The position numbers were made by a program, and so were the translations under genes. DNA of 25,333 bases from positions 1-25,333 of the forward strand of contig JANBQS010000232.1 in the NCBI GenBank assembly GCA_027577415.1, in the 5' to 3' direction. Positions 1 through 11,100 of this stretch are shown piece after piece (positions within the stretch are counted from its first letter, which is position 1; each line of letters begins with the position of its first letter). The notes beneath the pieces are model-generated. The model was given only the letters and a program-made list of their open reading frames with translations, made no database searches and had not been told where the DNA came from. The stretch is from Coemansia sp. RSA 922 (taxonomy: Eukaryota; Kickxellomycota; Kickxellomycetes; Kickxellales; Kickxellaceae).

Positions 1-107
1 CAACTAGCCTCTACCAAGGGCGACCTCTCTTCTTTTACTACCCACTTTAAAATTGAGCGTAGAATGTCAATGGGAAGGGCTTGGGCTGCTGAGGAATGGT
101 TGGACAT
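1..107 (-). CDS. F-box-like protein, N-terminal part (copy 1, cut by window edge)
   Basis: The minus strand opens with ATG at 107-105 and reads MSNHSSAAQALPIDILRSIL, then about 15 more residues before the left edge. The start and the pattern (hydrophobic LPIDIL, then KWVVKEERSPL) match the intact copy at 2603-4282, which begins MSNHLSPTQTLSTDVIRLII. It is therefore the first 35 codons of a third member of the tandem family. F-box domains of this kind usually bind Skp1 and present substrates to an SCF ubiquitin ligase; that role is inferred from the family. Whether the rest of this copy is intact cannot be seen. Confidence 0.75.
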   Translation of the reverse strand, partial: MSNHSSAAQALPIDILRSILKWVVKEERSPLVEAS

Positions 108-500
108 GATGGCTGCCAATGGCTGGTTGAAAAGTACTAGCAAGTAGTTTGGTGAAGAAATAAATAATAGTAATTGAATAAAGAAGAAAGGGTGAAAACC
201 CCCAAAGCCTTTTCTCTCTTTGATACACGGTTCTTCAACTGCCTTTGCAAGAGGCTTTGAACTAAATCCAGCCAAAGAAAACAATGAAAGTGCTTGACAA
301 TGGCACAATGACACCTTTTTGCAATTCGCCCATTCCAATTGACATTTGTAATAGCCTATTGAAAAGTAAGAAAACACTCAAAAGTAGTACCAAAAAATAA
401 AATGTGACCTAAATGAAGGTCGCAATAAAATTATGTTCAATGTCTGGCCATGAAAAGTGGTAAAAGTTAGACAGGCTCAAAGATCTTTAATGCGGTTTAG
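108..500. other. Intergenic stretch between F-box copies 1 and 2
   Basis: No convincing gene lies here. The part next to copy 1 (about 108-290) resembles the upstream segments of copies 2 and 3: an A-rich stretch, a 'cctttt-ctct' block and a 'ggctttgaa...gccaaagaaaa' block in the same order. It is therefore probably the copy 1 promoter and 5' leader, duplicated with the gene. The part near 500 is AT-rich and should hold the 3' untranslated region of copy 2. Confidence 0.5.
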
Positions 501-2171
501 TTAGCATGCAGCATCAAGTAGTCGGGTGAGCTGCGGTGCGTATTTGCTATATGGACCACTCTCCAAAGCTTCAGCCACTCTGGCATGATAATTTAGAACT
601 GTGTTTGGTGTGATTTCTATCCGGCGGAATTTTGGGCTTGCAAGTGCTAGAAGCAATATGTAATCTACTATCTGAGCGGAGTACTGACTAGTAAAGGAGT
701 TTATGCTCCACACTTGCAAATTCTTTCCTACATCACGAAATGTAGAAGCAACGTAACCTGGCAGTTCTTCCTGGGAGATATTCTCTAGCTCTGACCCAAA
801 TCCCTTAATTCCGCCTCTAACTTTTACAAGGGCTGGAAGTACCGTCAATGCACGCAGAACGTCAAAAAGAGACATGTTTGAACCCATTTCAAATAATTTG
901 ATATTCTGGAACCCTTGGCCATTCTGCGCTGCTGTTACGCAGACCTTAGCTACTACCGATGCCGACACTGACAATCTTTCAGCTGCACTCACTAGGTTAT
1001 TCAAGAACTTGTTTGTTTCAGCTTCAGTGCCAAAGTAGGTATCCTCATTTAACCAGTCGTCAGAAATGAGCACATGCCACAGTACTTTGTCTTTGCTTTC
1101 AAACGACTTGCATCTGTTGAACATAGTTACAGCATACTTGTCTATCACGAAATCCAAATACTCTAGAGTTTCAGTGTTGCCTCGGAACAATAAATCATCA
1201 GCAAATAAATACAACGAATACAGATTCGCGCATCTTAGTACGGGGAATGTAATGGCATTTGATGCACTTGCATTCATACCAGTAGTGTTGCGGATACAGT
1301 CACTCAAACCCAGATTTAGCAAATTTGGGTACACAACAGCTTTACCATCCACATAATAGATTAGCACGTTGGCATTATTTATACTAACACGTAGACACTG
1401 AAGCGTACTGGCGAACCTGCGGACCAGGCTTGCACACATATCTGGAGAACTCTCACCACTTAGTTCTAGTGACGAAAGTAGAGGAAGATGATCAAAAGTC
1501 CATGGATTTTGAATGTTTGAGTAACTCAAGTGCAGAGTTGCGTGCTTTGTATTGCCATATAGGATTTTAAATAGCAATCCCAGAATCCCTTCGTTTAATG
1601 CACCATGTTCCCTGTTTTCGCCGTCCATTTGCGTCTGCTTATGAATGCATTTAATCCTTGCTGTTGCTGGCGTCAATGCTACTGACATTAGCATGTTAGC
1701 AAATTCAAGAGCGTTGTTAATGATGTTGCTCTTTGCACCCGAAAACACAATGTCATCCGTAATAATTGTGACAATAATCTTCTTGGCAAAGGGAAAGCAT
1801 TTTATGTCTCCCATGTACTCCAATAAATATTTGTGAGCAACTCCACTGACTATGCAAGACATGGGAACCTATAAGTGGAGCTCTGTGACTAATTTTGCAG
1901 CGTAGAATGGTAGTTTATTCGCTTTGAACCACGAGGGATGTAGAGTATACATTTTTTCGGGCTGGTCGTCAATGGTAAGCCTTAGCCGCCTCCACAGGTA
2001 TTTAAGGGCTACCTGTCGCCAAGTTGAACTCACGGTTAGCAACTCCTTTAAAGGGTCCAACTGGTAGCCAAATTCATTAAATGGCAGCCTTTTCTTATTG
2101 ACTACACGGTCTAAAATTGCATGGAGAATGTCGATGGGAGGAGCTTGAGCTAGCAAAAAATTACTGGACAT
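501..2171 (-). pseudogene. F-box-like gene, copy 2, interrupted by an in-frame TAG
   Basis: Two reading frames, 2171-1869 (100 residues and a stop) and 1862-501 (453 residues), are in the same frame and separated only by TAG, GTT and CCC. Both align end to end with the intact copy at 2603-4282: the first with its F-box-like N-terminus (LTVSSTWRQVALKYLWRRL against LTVCLTWRQAALEYMWRQV), the second from VPMS-IVSGVAHK to the C-terminus. The total span, 1671 bases, nearly equals the 1680 of the intact copy. The start is ATG at 2171 in a strong GCCACC context; the longer reading from 2180 would use TTG. No plausible GT-AG intron removes the stop. It is either a recent pseudogene, a truncated F-box-only protein or a readthrough case. 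The rest of the frame is uncorrupted, so the mutation is young. Confidence 0.75.
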
Positions 2172-2602
2172 GGTGGCCAAAATAGGCTAGTGGGCTTGTG
2201 CTGTAAGTTGGATAGTTTAGTGACAAAAAATATATGGTTAGAAGTGAATGAGGCAGAAGAGAAATGGAATGCAATACCCCTCAATGCCTTTTTTCTCCAG
2301 GTCGTTCAATTCTTTGGATGTTTTTGCAACAGGACTTAGGCCAAAGCCGGGCAAAGGAAACAAAGGAAACAAAGAACGCAAAGAACGCAAAGAACGCAAA
2401 GACAATGTCGTCATGCCTCTTGTTCATGATTCACTAATACTAATTGCCAACGGCAACAATTAATTGGAAGAATAAGAATATACTCAGAAGAAGTACTTAG
2501 AAATAGGATGTCGCCCTAGTGGTGATATTCATAAATATGTTGACTATTTCGAACTTGGGAAGTAATAAAAAATTATTCCTTCATGCTATCCCCTGTGCCG
2601 CT
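2172..2602. promoter_or_regulatory. Upstream region of F-box copy 2 / downstream of copy 3
   Basis: This gap carries the putative promoter of copy 2 on the minus strand. Bases around 2205-2225 (agttggatagtttagtgac) recur almost exactly upstream of copy 3 near 4318-4336, so promoter and gene were duplicated together. A 9-bp tandem repeat occupies 2356-2400. An ORF on the plus strand at 2248-2463 runs through that repeat, has no family resemblance and is not called as a gene. Confidence 0.45.
2356..2400. repeat. Five-unit 9-bp tandem repeat
   Basis: Two units of ggaaacaaa (2356-2373) are followed by three exact units of gaacgcaaa (2374-2400), and a partial 'ga-c-aa' follows. It lies about 185-230 bp upstream of the start of F-box copy 2. 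The purine-rich array is absent from the matching upstream segments of copies 1 and 3, so it expanded after duplication. Confidence 0.9.
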
Positions 2603-4282
2603 TTACTCAAAAATGGCATTAGTCATCCTATTGAGCTGTGATGCGTACTTGCTATATGGACCACTCTTCAGCCGTTTAGCAACTTCGGCATGGTAAACTT
2701 GAAGACTGCTTGGCCTCACTTCTACCCGGTGGAGCTTTGGACATGCAAGTGCTAATAGCAACACGTAATCTACAAATTGGGCAGCGTACTGGGCACTAAA
2801 GTAATTTACCCTCAAAACTTGCAAATTCACTCCCGAATCAAAATACGAGGAAGCTATGTAATCAGGGAGCCCTTCAGAGGAGATGCTATCTAACTCAGGT
2901 CCCAGGCCATTAATGCTACTCCTAAGGTCGACAAGGGCCGGAAGTGCCTTTAGTAGACACAAATTATCAAACAACGATGGACGGCCTAGACGTACTTCAA
3001 ACACTTTGATGTTTTTGAACGCTTGACCATGCTGCATTGCAACAATTGGCATTTTCTGCAAGGTTGATGACCAGACTGATAGTCTTTGAGCAAAACTCGT
3101 CAAATTCTTTAGAAATCTAATCATATCAGCCTTGGAGACAAGAGAGACACTATCGTAGACAGTATCCCCTTGAACAATTACATGGCGTAATACTTTGTGC
3201 CGGTTTTCAAATGTCTTGAACCTATTGAACATAGTTACAATATCCTTGTCCACGCGGAAGTTCAGATACTCCAGGGTTGCGGTGTTGCCTCGGAATAACA
3301 CATCATCATCAAATGGATATGATGTGTTCAATGTCAAAATTCTTAAAACGGGGAATGGAACTGCTTTAGTCACAATTGCCTTTGCATCAGCAATAGTGCG
3401 GACACACCCCAGCATGCACAGGTACTGCAAACTTGGGTATACAACAGCTTCACCATTAGTATTGTAAATTAGAATGTTGGCATTACTTGTAGCAATAGTT
3501 AGATGCTGAAGTGTGCTAGCGGATTTGTGTACCAGACTTGCGTGTACATCTAGGGATTTCTCACAAGTAAATTTAATTGAGCAAAGTGGCGGGATGTGGT
3601 CAATAGTCGATAGATTCTCAACATCAACTCCAAGCAGTTTAAGCTTTGCGCGTTTTGAGCTAGCATAGAGCACATTTGCTAGCGTACTTAATATTTCTTT
3701 ATCCAAAATTCTACCAAGGTTGTTATCGATATTTATTCTAGGAGAATATCCCCCACAGCATATCACATCAATTACTGTTGCCTCAGGGGCTATTGATTTG
3801 AGTAACTTGGCAAACTCAAGTGCATTGGCAATGGCAATGTCTCTCACGTCAAAACACTGGTCCTCATAGTTTGTTATCTCGATAGTTAGTTTTTTAACAA
3901 GGGGAAAGTATTTAGTGTCTCCAATATAGTCAACCAGAAGTTTGTGAGCAACTCCACTGATAATGCCTGACATGGGTACATTTACATAAATATCCCTAGT
4001 CAAGCTCTTGGCATAAAGTGGCATTGTTTTCTCTTTAACACACACTGGATGTCTAAGATAAACTTCATTTTTTGTAGTGTCAATGAGGAGAACGACTTGT
4101 CTCCACATATATTCAAGGGCTGCCTGTCGCCAAGTTAAGCACACGGTCAGTAGCTGCCTCAAGTGCTGCATCTGGCAACTATTTTCTTGCAAAGGTGACC
4201 TCTGTTCTTTTACTAGCCACTTAATAATTAGGCGTATAACGTCGGTGGAAAGAGTTTGAGTTGGCGACAAATGGTTGGACAT
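2603..4282 (-). CDS. F-box-like protein, intact copy 3
   Basis: A 559-residue protein starting at ATG 4282 (MSNHLSPTQ). An extension to 4387 is open but adds 35 phenylalanine-rich residues read from the pyrimidine-rich leader, and the other copies start at the equivalent MSN/MSSN. Residues about 8-60 look like a degenerate F-box: a short helix with STDVIRLIIKWL, then LLTVCLTWRQAALEYMWRQ, the usual 'L..VC..WR..A...LWR' signature. The remainder is leucine-rich with recurrent strand-helix units ('LRILTLN', 'LEYLNFRVD', 'FENRHKVLRHV', 'LQVLRVN'), like a divergent LRR substrate-binding region, though no canonical LRR consensus is visible. Family knowledge suggests a substrate adaptor of an SCF ubiquitin ligase; the substrate is unknown. 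Its base composition is more AT-rich than that of the genes to its right. Confidence 0.8.
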   Translation of the reverse strand: MSNHLSPTQTLSTDVIRLIIKWLVKEQRSPLQENSCQMQHLRQLLTVCLTWRQAALEYMWRQVVLLIDTTKNEVYLRHPVCVKEKTMPLYAKSLTRDIYVNVPMSGIISGVAHKLLVDYIGDTKYFPLVKKLTIEITNYEDQCFDVRDIAIANALEFAKLLKSIAPEATVIDVICCGGYSPRINIDNNLGRILDKEILSTLANVLYASSKRAKLKLLGVDVENLSTIDHIPPLCSIKFTCEKSLDVHASLVHKSASTLQHLTIATSNANILIYNTNGEAVVYPSLQYLCMLGCVRTIADAKAIVTKAVPFPVLRILTLNTSYPFDDDVLFRGNTATLEYLNFRVDKDIVTMFNRFKTFENRHKVLRHVIVQGDTVYDSVSLVSKADMIRFLKNLTSFAQRLSVWSSTLQKMPIVAMQHGQAFKNIKVFEVRLGRPSLFDNLCLLKALPALVDLRSSINGLGPELDSISSEGLPDYIASSYFDSGVNLQVLRVNYFSAQYAAQFVDYVLLLALACPKLHRVEVRPSSLQVYHAEVAKRLKSGPYSKYASQLNRMTNAIFE

Positions 4283-5145
4283 GGTGTCAAATGACAGCTT
4301 GTGAAAAAGTGATAAAAAAGTTGGATAGTTTAGTAATAAAAATGGTTGGAAGTGAATAAAGCAGAAGCAAGAAAGGAAGTACGTCAAAGCTCTTTCTCTA
4401 CAAGCTGTCCAATTTTTTTTGGCGAGGCTTTGAAATCAACTCTACAATGGAGGCAAAGAAATTGCTTTCTGCTGACATGACATTACCACTATAAAGTTCA
4501 CTATATATCATTGACGTTGCCTTTAGTTTTAGCATGTGATGTATCCTTTTCTTAAAAAATATATATATATGTGCTAGTCTACTTGCAGAGTATAAGAAAC
4601 TACGGTGTGCATACAAATTACATTTACACAAACACCTATAGTCGTTATAGGGTGGATGACAGACTCAATAATTGGCCATAAAGCTGAAAATAGGGCATAG
4701 CAATATGTTTTCCTGTCAAGCTTTCGCCAGAGTGTCGCACAAATAGTTTGATGGAACTTTGGTAGACAATAGCAGCGCTCAAGCACACACGCTGATGAAT
4801 CTGCTGTTGTCATCATCACCACCAGACCTGAGTAAAAATAATAAAGCGAAGCATCTTAGACGACGCTTTAAGCCTAGTTTAATTAAGAAAAGTTACAATA
4901 TTATAATCGCGAGTCAGGCATGTGGCGTGTATGTGGGGGGTAGTGATGTCAGCATGCACAGTTTCTGCGTAGGCCGCCACAAGTGATGGGCGGTTAGTCG
5001 CTCCCCAGTTTCTTTCTTTCTTTTGGTATATTGAATTTCTTTTCATTTACTCGTAATTAATTTGTACTCTAAAATTGCGCTTTTTCTTTTCTCTCTTTAT
5101 TTTCACTAAATTACGCGAGTTGTAAGAGCAGTGACAACACTCGCA
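4283..5145. promoter_or_regulatory. Divergent intergenic region, F-box copy 3 / START gene
   Basis: About 860 bp between two genes that point away from each other. The left part (4283-4480) repeats the upstream segment of F-box copies 1 and 2. A short AT run (aaaaaatatatatatatg, about 4556-4572) and a CT-rich leader (ctttctttctttt at about 5010-5022; tttttcttttctctcttt near 5080) are visible. Several small ORFs occur on both strands, without recognisable domains or agreement between copies, and I do not call them. Confidence 0.5.
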
Positions 5146-8100
5146 ATGGACGAGGCAGACTTGGACCAGACTAGGTAGAGTGTTGTTACTCACACCTGAC
5201 AATTCAAAACGTGTATATGTACGCACCACTAATATGTCCTCACGGATTTTGCTCTTTTTTTGTTGGTGCGTAGACTGCGCAAACGGCAGGTCGAAGTGCT
5301 CACACGAGCTCTAAGCCAGTTTGTGGCTCTAAAGTCGTCGGGCGAGGGCTGGGTGCCAGTAGCGCCAGCAGTAGGACGTTGGGCGCCGCACACGGTAGCC
5401 GGTGGCGACGTCAACGTCCAAATGGGTAGACGAACTGTCATAGACAGTACCAATAAACAAAGCGACATTTACCGCATGACGGCGTCAATACCGCTGGACC
5501 CTGGAGTGAGCCGCGACACGCAGGGTCCATTTTCGGCATACTTGTCTGAGCTCCGCGACTGGCAAGCGGTATTGGAGTGTCCAGGGATTCGTAGCATGTG
5601 GAACTACTTTCTCAGCTCTAGTAGTACTCTCGAGATGATCGACGCAAACACCACGATTACGCGCTCAATATTGAGGAGTCCCGTTCCAGGACGCACAAAG
5701 GAGTTTGCGCACCAGCGGGATTTGTTAACAGTGGAGACGTCGCTCGTGGATCCGACTACAGTAGTGTATATCTCGACTTCACTGCCTACTACGCCTGACG
5801 ATCCTGCGTATTTGCGCGAAGAGCAGCCGTTCAAACGTGTTCACTCTGACTTGTGGGCATGGTGTGTCGAGATTGCCACGCCCATGGACGCGGTTTCTAT
5901 GACACCACAGTCGAGGAATATTGGCGGTGAGAGTTTGCTGCGAAGGAATAAGCCCAGAGCGTGTGTGCAAGTGACGTGCTTTATGCATTTGGATCTGGGG
6001 TCATGGAAGTCCCAGAACGCCTTGGCTTGCAGCGCAGCGGCATACTTGATTCCGTCGTTGGTAGCTCATTTGCGGTTGCTGGGAGCTCCCCCACGGTTGG
6101 CGCGTATCGGTCCGTCGATATCCATTGACCGCAGAGACTGGTGTCGGAGTAAAAGTGGCGAGATACAGACTACATCAGCGCCGACATGGGTAGTCGCCTA
6201 CTCGGTGATGGCCAACTGTGGCTTGTGCTCTCCCCGACCAGGGCAGCCACAGCCGGTACCTGAGCAGCCGATTATCGCTCGAATTATTGATCTCGAAACG
6301 TCCAGCTCCAGCAACAGCAGCGTGCCTCTGCCCGGCACAGGAGCTATTTCATCGCCGCCCATGCACACGCGCAAAGTATCCTCACTATCATCATACTTGT
6401 CGAGTTCTTTGCGGCGACGACAGGGCGAGGCAGCAGCGCTAGGCACACATGGAGGTGGGATAGTCCGCGACGGCGAAGAAGTAGCACTAGTAGCTACGCG
6501 GGCACGACTAGGAGACAGCATGGTAGAGTTTGTCGTTGATGCGTCGCGGTGGCACACCGAGGGATTCTCAGTCGACATACAGTTGGAAGTAACGGGCAAC
6601 AGCTGCGATATTCAGCGGTTCTTTGCGTCTGTCACAAAGATGCAGGCGGCAGCACCTGAGCTGTTCACGGGGTCACAGCTGGGATTTTCGCTAGACGAGT
6701 TTTTGGCCTCGCATCCGGGCGATAGTCCTGGTAGACGGCGGTCAGCCAAGCAGGGGTGGGAGCGCGGAGTGCTTGCTGAGCTGGCGGGCAAGTTGTTGGT
6801 GCGGTGTTTCTCGATTGCGTCGCAGCAGAACTCCAAAAGGCGGTACTTGGTAAGGATTATGAATCCGCCGGCAGGGGTATCTGCAGATGTTGGTGACCAA
6901 GACTTGAATGAGTCGGCGGCTGATCGTGCGTATAGCGTGTCAGTGTCAGTGCGCAAGAGCTCGCAAATGAACCAGGATGGAGAAGCTGGACTGCGTGTGA
7001 ATGGACATGTGTTGGATGTCACTCCCTTCTCGCTTGACCCCACGACTGTCTCCAAGTCGCACTCTTCTCGGTCTAGCGCAGCTCCGCCGACCAACTCTAA
7101 CTCTCGCTCGACGCCAAACGCCAGATCCGATACTCCGACGTCGGTGGTGGCTGGAGTAACTAGTACGCCGCTGGGGCTTACTCCGGCTCCTGACGTGGGT
7201 AGCAGTGATACGCTGGTTTGTGAGCGCAGTCGTCGAGGGTCATCGACCACAGCGTCCGCATATGTCATTGCTAGCGAGACACCCGAAATGGCGACGGATG
7301 GTGAGGCTGGACATAGTCAGGCGGATGTCGCGATGCAGGCGGTTCCTCTTATTCGACTGCATCAGGCTAGCCTAGTTCCTGCACCGCAATGGAAGCTGGT
7401 AGGCATGGCGGCGGCAAGCGGGATCACGATTTCTCGAACGGATCTCTCAGCGACACCAAATGCAATGCCGGCTCAGACAGAAGAGCCGCAACCAGCTAGT
7501 ATTAGTCGGTCTAGCAGTGCCAGTGTCGACAGCAGCAATGATGTCACTGCTGCTTTGTTGGTGCCTGCTGAGCATCGGGTCGATGGTACTGTGCTCCGTG
7601 CTGAGGCGTCGGTCGAGGGGTGGACGGTTTTTGACGTATTCAGTGCATTGTCATTGGGTGGCACTCATATGGGGAAGGTATCTGGTCTATGGACGTCAGC
7701 ACGGCAAGTGGAGCAAGTATCAGCCAACGCCGCTATTAATTATTATCGATCAGCGGGGACATGGGCAACATCTGCGCGCGACGCCGTGGTATGCCGTTCA
7801 TGGAGTAGCAATCAGCGTAGCCGCATCGAAGTGGCCGAGTGCTCAGTTGACGCGCTTCCATACGACTTGCCTGCTATTGATAATACTGGATCCGCTGTGC
7901 GGGCTGACTTGGGACTATCGGCATGGGTGTTGGAGAAGTCAACTCATCAGCAGCCGGCTGTTGATGCTGGTAGTTCTGGAGGACGTATGAGCTTGAAGAT
8001 GCTTACCAATATTGGCGATCTGGGACCACGGACAGGCGACGTTCGGCTGCGAAGCGGGTCTTTGACGACGGGGTCAGCCGCCATGGACGCAGAGTTTGAG

Positions 8101-11100
8101 AACCAGCGGCGTAAGCAGCACGTAGTCCGGATCACGCACTATGTCAAATATAATCCGGGCGGGTGGATGGACCGCGTGGCAGAGCTTGCTGATCAGACGG
8201 CGGCTGTGGTGGGAGCGGGAGAGTCAGCCGCAGTGACGAAGGACGTCACGCAGCTAGTCAACTACTTGGACGCGTATGGCGCGCAGCCTGCAGCTGTATG
8301 GACGCGCAATGCCCATGTTATGAGTACTGATGTTGAGCCTGATAGCGTCTGCTTCAGCTACCGCCTGGCTACGTGGGGCGCCCCGCCAAGACGCCAGGCG
8401 ACTGGGAGTTCGGCAGCGTCGTCGTACAGACAAGCGGCTAGTGCCGGTGGGCCAATGACTGCGAATGATGAGATGGAGTTTGTAGAGGCGGAGTTCCGTA
8501 TCGAACACCGTGTGTGGGCGCATGGCTCTCGGGCTGACGGCACCGAGCGCGGGGCGGCTAGCGTGGAAGTTGTCGTAGAGCCGTTTTACGCAGAGTCTAC
8601 ACGCGTGGCATGCTTCGTTGACCCTGAGGCTGACCCGCACGCGACGCGGGTGCGTGTACGTCACCACCATGCGCAGTTGCTTCCAAGGGTCGAGGAGGAG
8701 GAAGGGGCGATGGTCATGGCGTGGCCCACGGTCCGCGTGTCCATTGTACGCAAAATAAGCTCCTCCAAAGCTGGTGAGACTGTGGGGCACAGAGCCTCCT
8801 CTTTGGTGGTCCCGCAGCGGACCGGCAGTCCGTTGATGCTGCCGTGGTCAGTGCCGCCGCGCGTGGCAGTCAACAGTGTCGCTGTGCGAGTGCGGTATCT
8901 ACGGCGTGACGACTCTGTTCGCGGCTTCTACGCTCGCTGCCAGTCGATCTCTGCCAACGAAGCTCCACGCCTGGCCCGCGACTTGCCAGCTATTGGTGGG
9001 CTATTCATTGAGCGCCTGCCTGAGCCTCTTCCGTCAACTGTGCGTCCGCCACAGTCGCAGCCCAGCACCCGTAGCAGTTATCGTCGCGGGTCAACTGCTA
9101 CCGCTGCGCAGAGTCAGTTAGTTATCCAGAATTACACGGTCATCCATGGGCCGCTGAGCGACAGTCGGCTAGTGACGCCTATTCAGTTTGCCCGTGCTAT
9201 GCGCCACGTGTTTGCTGATATCAGGCATCAGATCGAGCGCTTGGATATGCAGTCGCCGCGTGCACGATGGGAGCAACTAGCTGCTACCAGTGACGTAAGG
9301 TCGAACGCGTCGCTAAAGACTGCTATTGCCGCCGATGACAACGGGTGGAGTCGCCGGTCGCTGGGCGAGTTTGGCGAGGTGTTTGAGCGCTTGGACTCTC
9401 GCTTGCACGCAGACATTCCAGTCACTGTGGCTGTGGACGTTTTGCAGGGCGTCAGCGCCAAACATGTGGCGCAAGTGCTTTATGGCCGTGCTTGGGACGA
9501 TGTCTTGTTCGCCGAGCGCCGGACGTTGGAGCACGTATCGGGAGCTGTGGATATTTGCTATGCGCTGGTTCATACTCCGCCATTCTGCGATAAGCGCGAT
9601 GCGCTGACAGTGGCGACATTCGAGCAGGTGCCGTTCCTATCTGCGCGCCAGCGGATGCGCAACTGGCAGCAGCAGCCGGTGAAAGGGTGTTCAGCAGGGC
9701 TTGGCGACTATGCGGATCCGGCCTTTACTTTGGTCGAGGCTAGTGTTCCTGGGTCGCAGCCTCTGGCTACTGCTACGCGTGCTCAGGTGGCGTTGTATGC
9801 TGTGCGTGTCGAGCCTATTGACGCCTATGAGCGTGTTAGCTCTGCTCGCAATTACGCGTACCCGGCTTGTCGCGTCACTGTGGCGTGCTGCGTGGATCTG
9901 GCTGGCAATGTGCCGCTGGCTTTGCGTCGTGCTGCGTCGGCTCGTGTACCTGAATCGCATATTGCTCAGATATCTGCCCTATGCCGACTGCCCTTGGACC
10001 CCTATGTTGTAGCGCCTAGCCTGTATCCGATTCTGATGCCGAATGGCAATAGGCGCAGGGAGTGTGTGGCGGCGGAGGCTACTGAAGAGATGGTGGATGG
10101 TCTGCCTGTAGTCTTTTACCGTTCTATGGATGGGAGGAGCCAGGTGGTCTGTGAGTCAAATGACGGGTTTGTGACAACTGTCACGAGGGCTACGATTGGC
10201 AAGGCTCGAGAATGCTTACGCAATAGTGGCCAAAGCTCGGGCCCCGAAGATTTACCGATAGTGATTTGCGACATTGTTGTGGATTCAAGTCTTCGGGGAT
10301 GCTTTGCCGTAAGCGTCGATGACGGGTCGGAGATTGAGTCCCCAATCATCGATGCACATGCTATCCCATGTGGCGTCTGGGTCGGCGGTCGTCTGGCTGT
10401 CTATGTGTTTACATTGGGAAGTCACTACTTGGTTCGCACAACGTTGGTCGGAGATGACGATGACGACGATGTTACTTGCACTGTAGCTATACGCCCGTCC
10501 TCGGATGGTGTCACTGTCAATGGCCAGTGCATGAGAGTCCACCAGGCGTTGCCGCCATCCCAGTCGCTGTTGTTTGTTGTTGGCGATAGCGGATGTGTTT
10601 TGAGTGCTTGTCGCGAGTGTGGTAATGTCGCGTGCGCTGCCGATGCTCCTCCCGGCTCTCTGCCGCCTGTCGCCTATGCGTCTGATGAGTCTAGCGAGGA
10701 TGATGAGGAAGAGGACCACCCGATGGGTCTGGGCCTAGGACCTATACTCCGTAGCAGCCGTAATAGCAGCTGTAATATCGACAGCGGTCATCTAATACCT
10801 AGACCGCAGTCACCGCCGCCGATTGCAGTGCAATCGGTGTTGCGCCAGCGTAGTGGTCACGTATCTATGCAGCGGACGTCCATGGAGTCTTCTTCCACTT
10901 TGGATGATAAGAGTGGAGGCACGTCATTGGCTGCTCGTGCCGCATTGGCCTTGGTGTCACTTGCCATGTTCCTGCCTGTGCGACGCTTGGTCATTGGTGG
11001 GAATACTACTACTGTTGGTCGCTGGCTGTCGGCCCGCACTAATACTCTGCCGCCTATGGACTATGGTGGACCGAAAAAGTCGGTGCTAGCTCTAATTGTC

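Noticed and set aside
1850..1900. Intron removing the TAG in F-box copy 2
   Set aside because: The only GT-AG pair spanning it would be about 21 bp, and the intact copy is colinear without an intron.
2248..2463. 71-residue plus-strand ORF between F-box copies
   Set aside because: Its lysine/arginine-rich part is a translation of the 9-bp repeat, and the other copies have no equivalent.
4759..4986. 75-residue plus-strand ORF in the F-box/START gap
   Set aside because: No domain, no leader and composition like random AT-rich DNA.
5260..5274. Start of the START gene at 5260
   Set aside because: It is a TTG codon; an upstream ATG exon with a phase-correct intron explains the N-terminus better.
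5234..5313. ATG at 5234 as alternative start for the START gene
   Set aside because: It is out of frame with the long reading frame, ends at a stop near 5312, and neither a 24-bp nor a 54-bp intron from GTGCGT restores the frame.
6612..7268. 218-residue minus-strand ORF inside the START gene
   Set aside because: It is a shadow of a GC-rich coding frame, with no domain and low-complexity composition.
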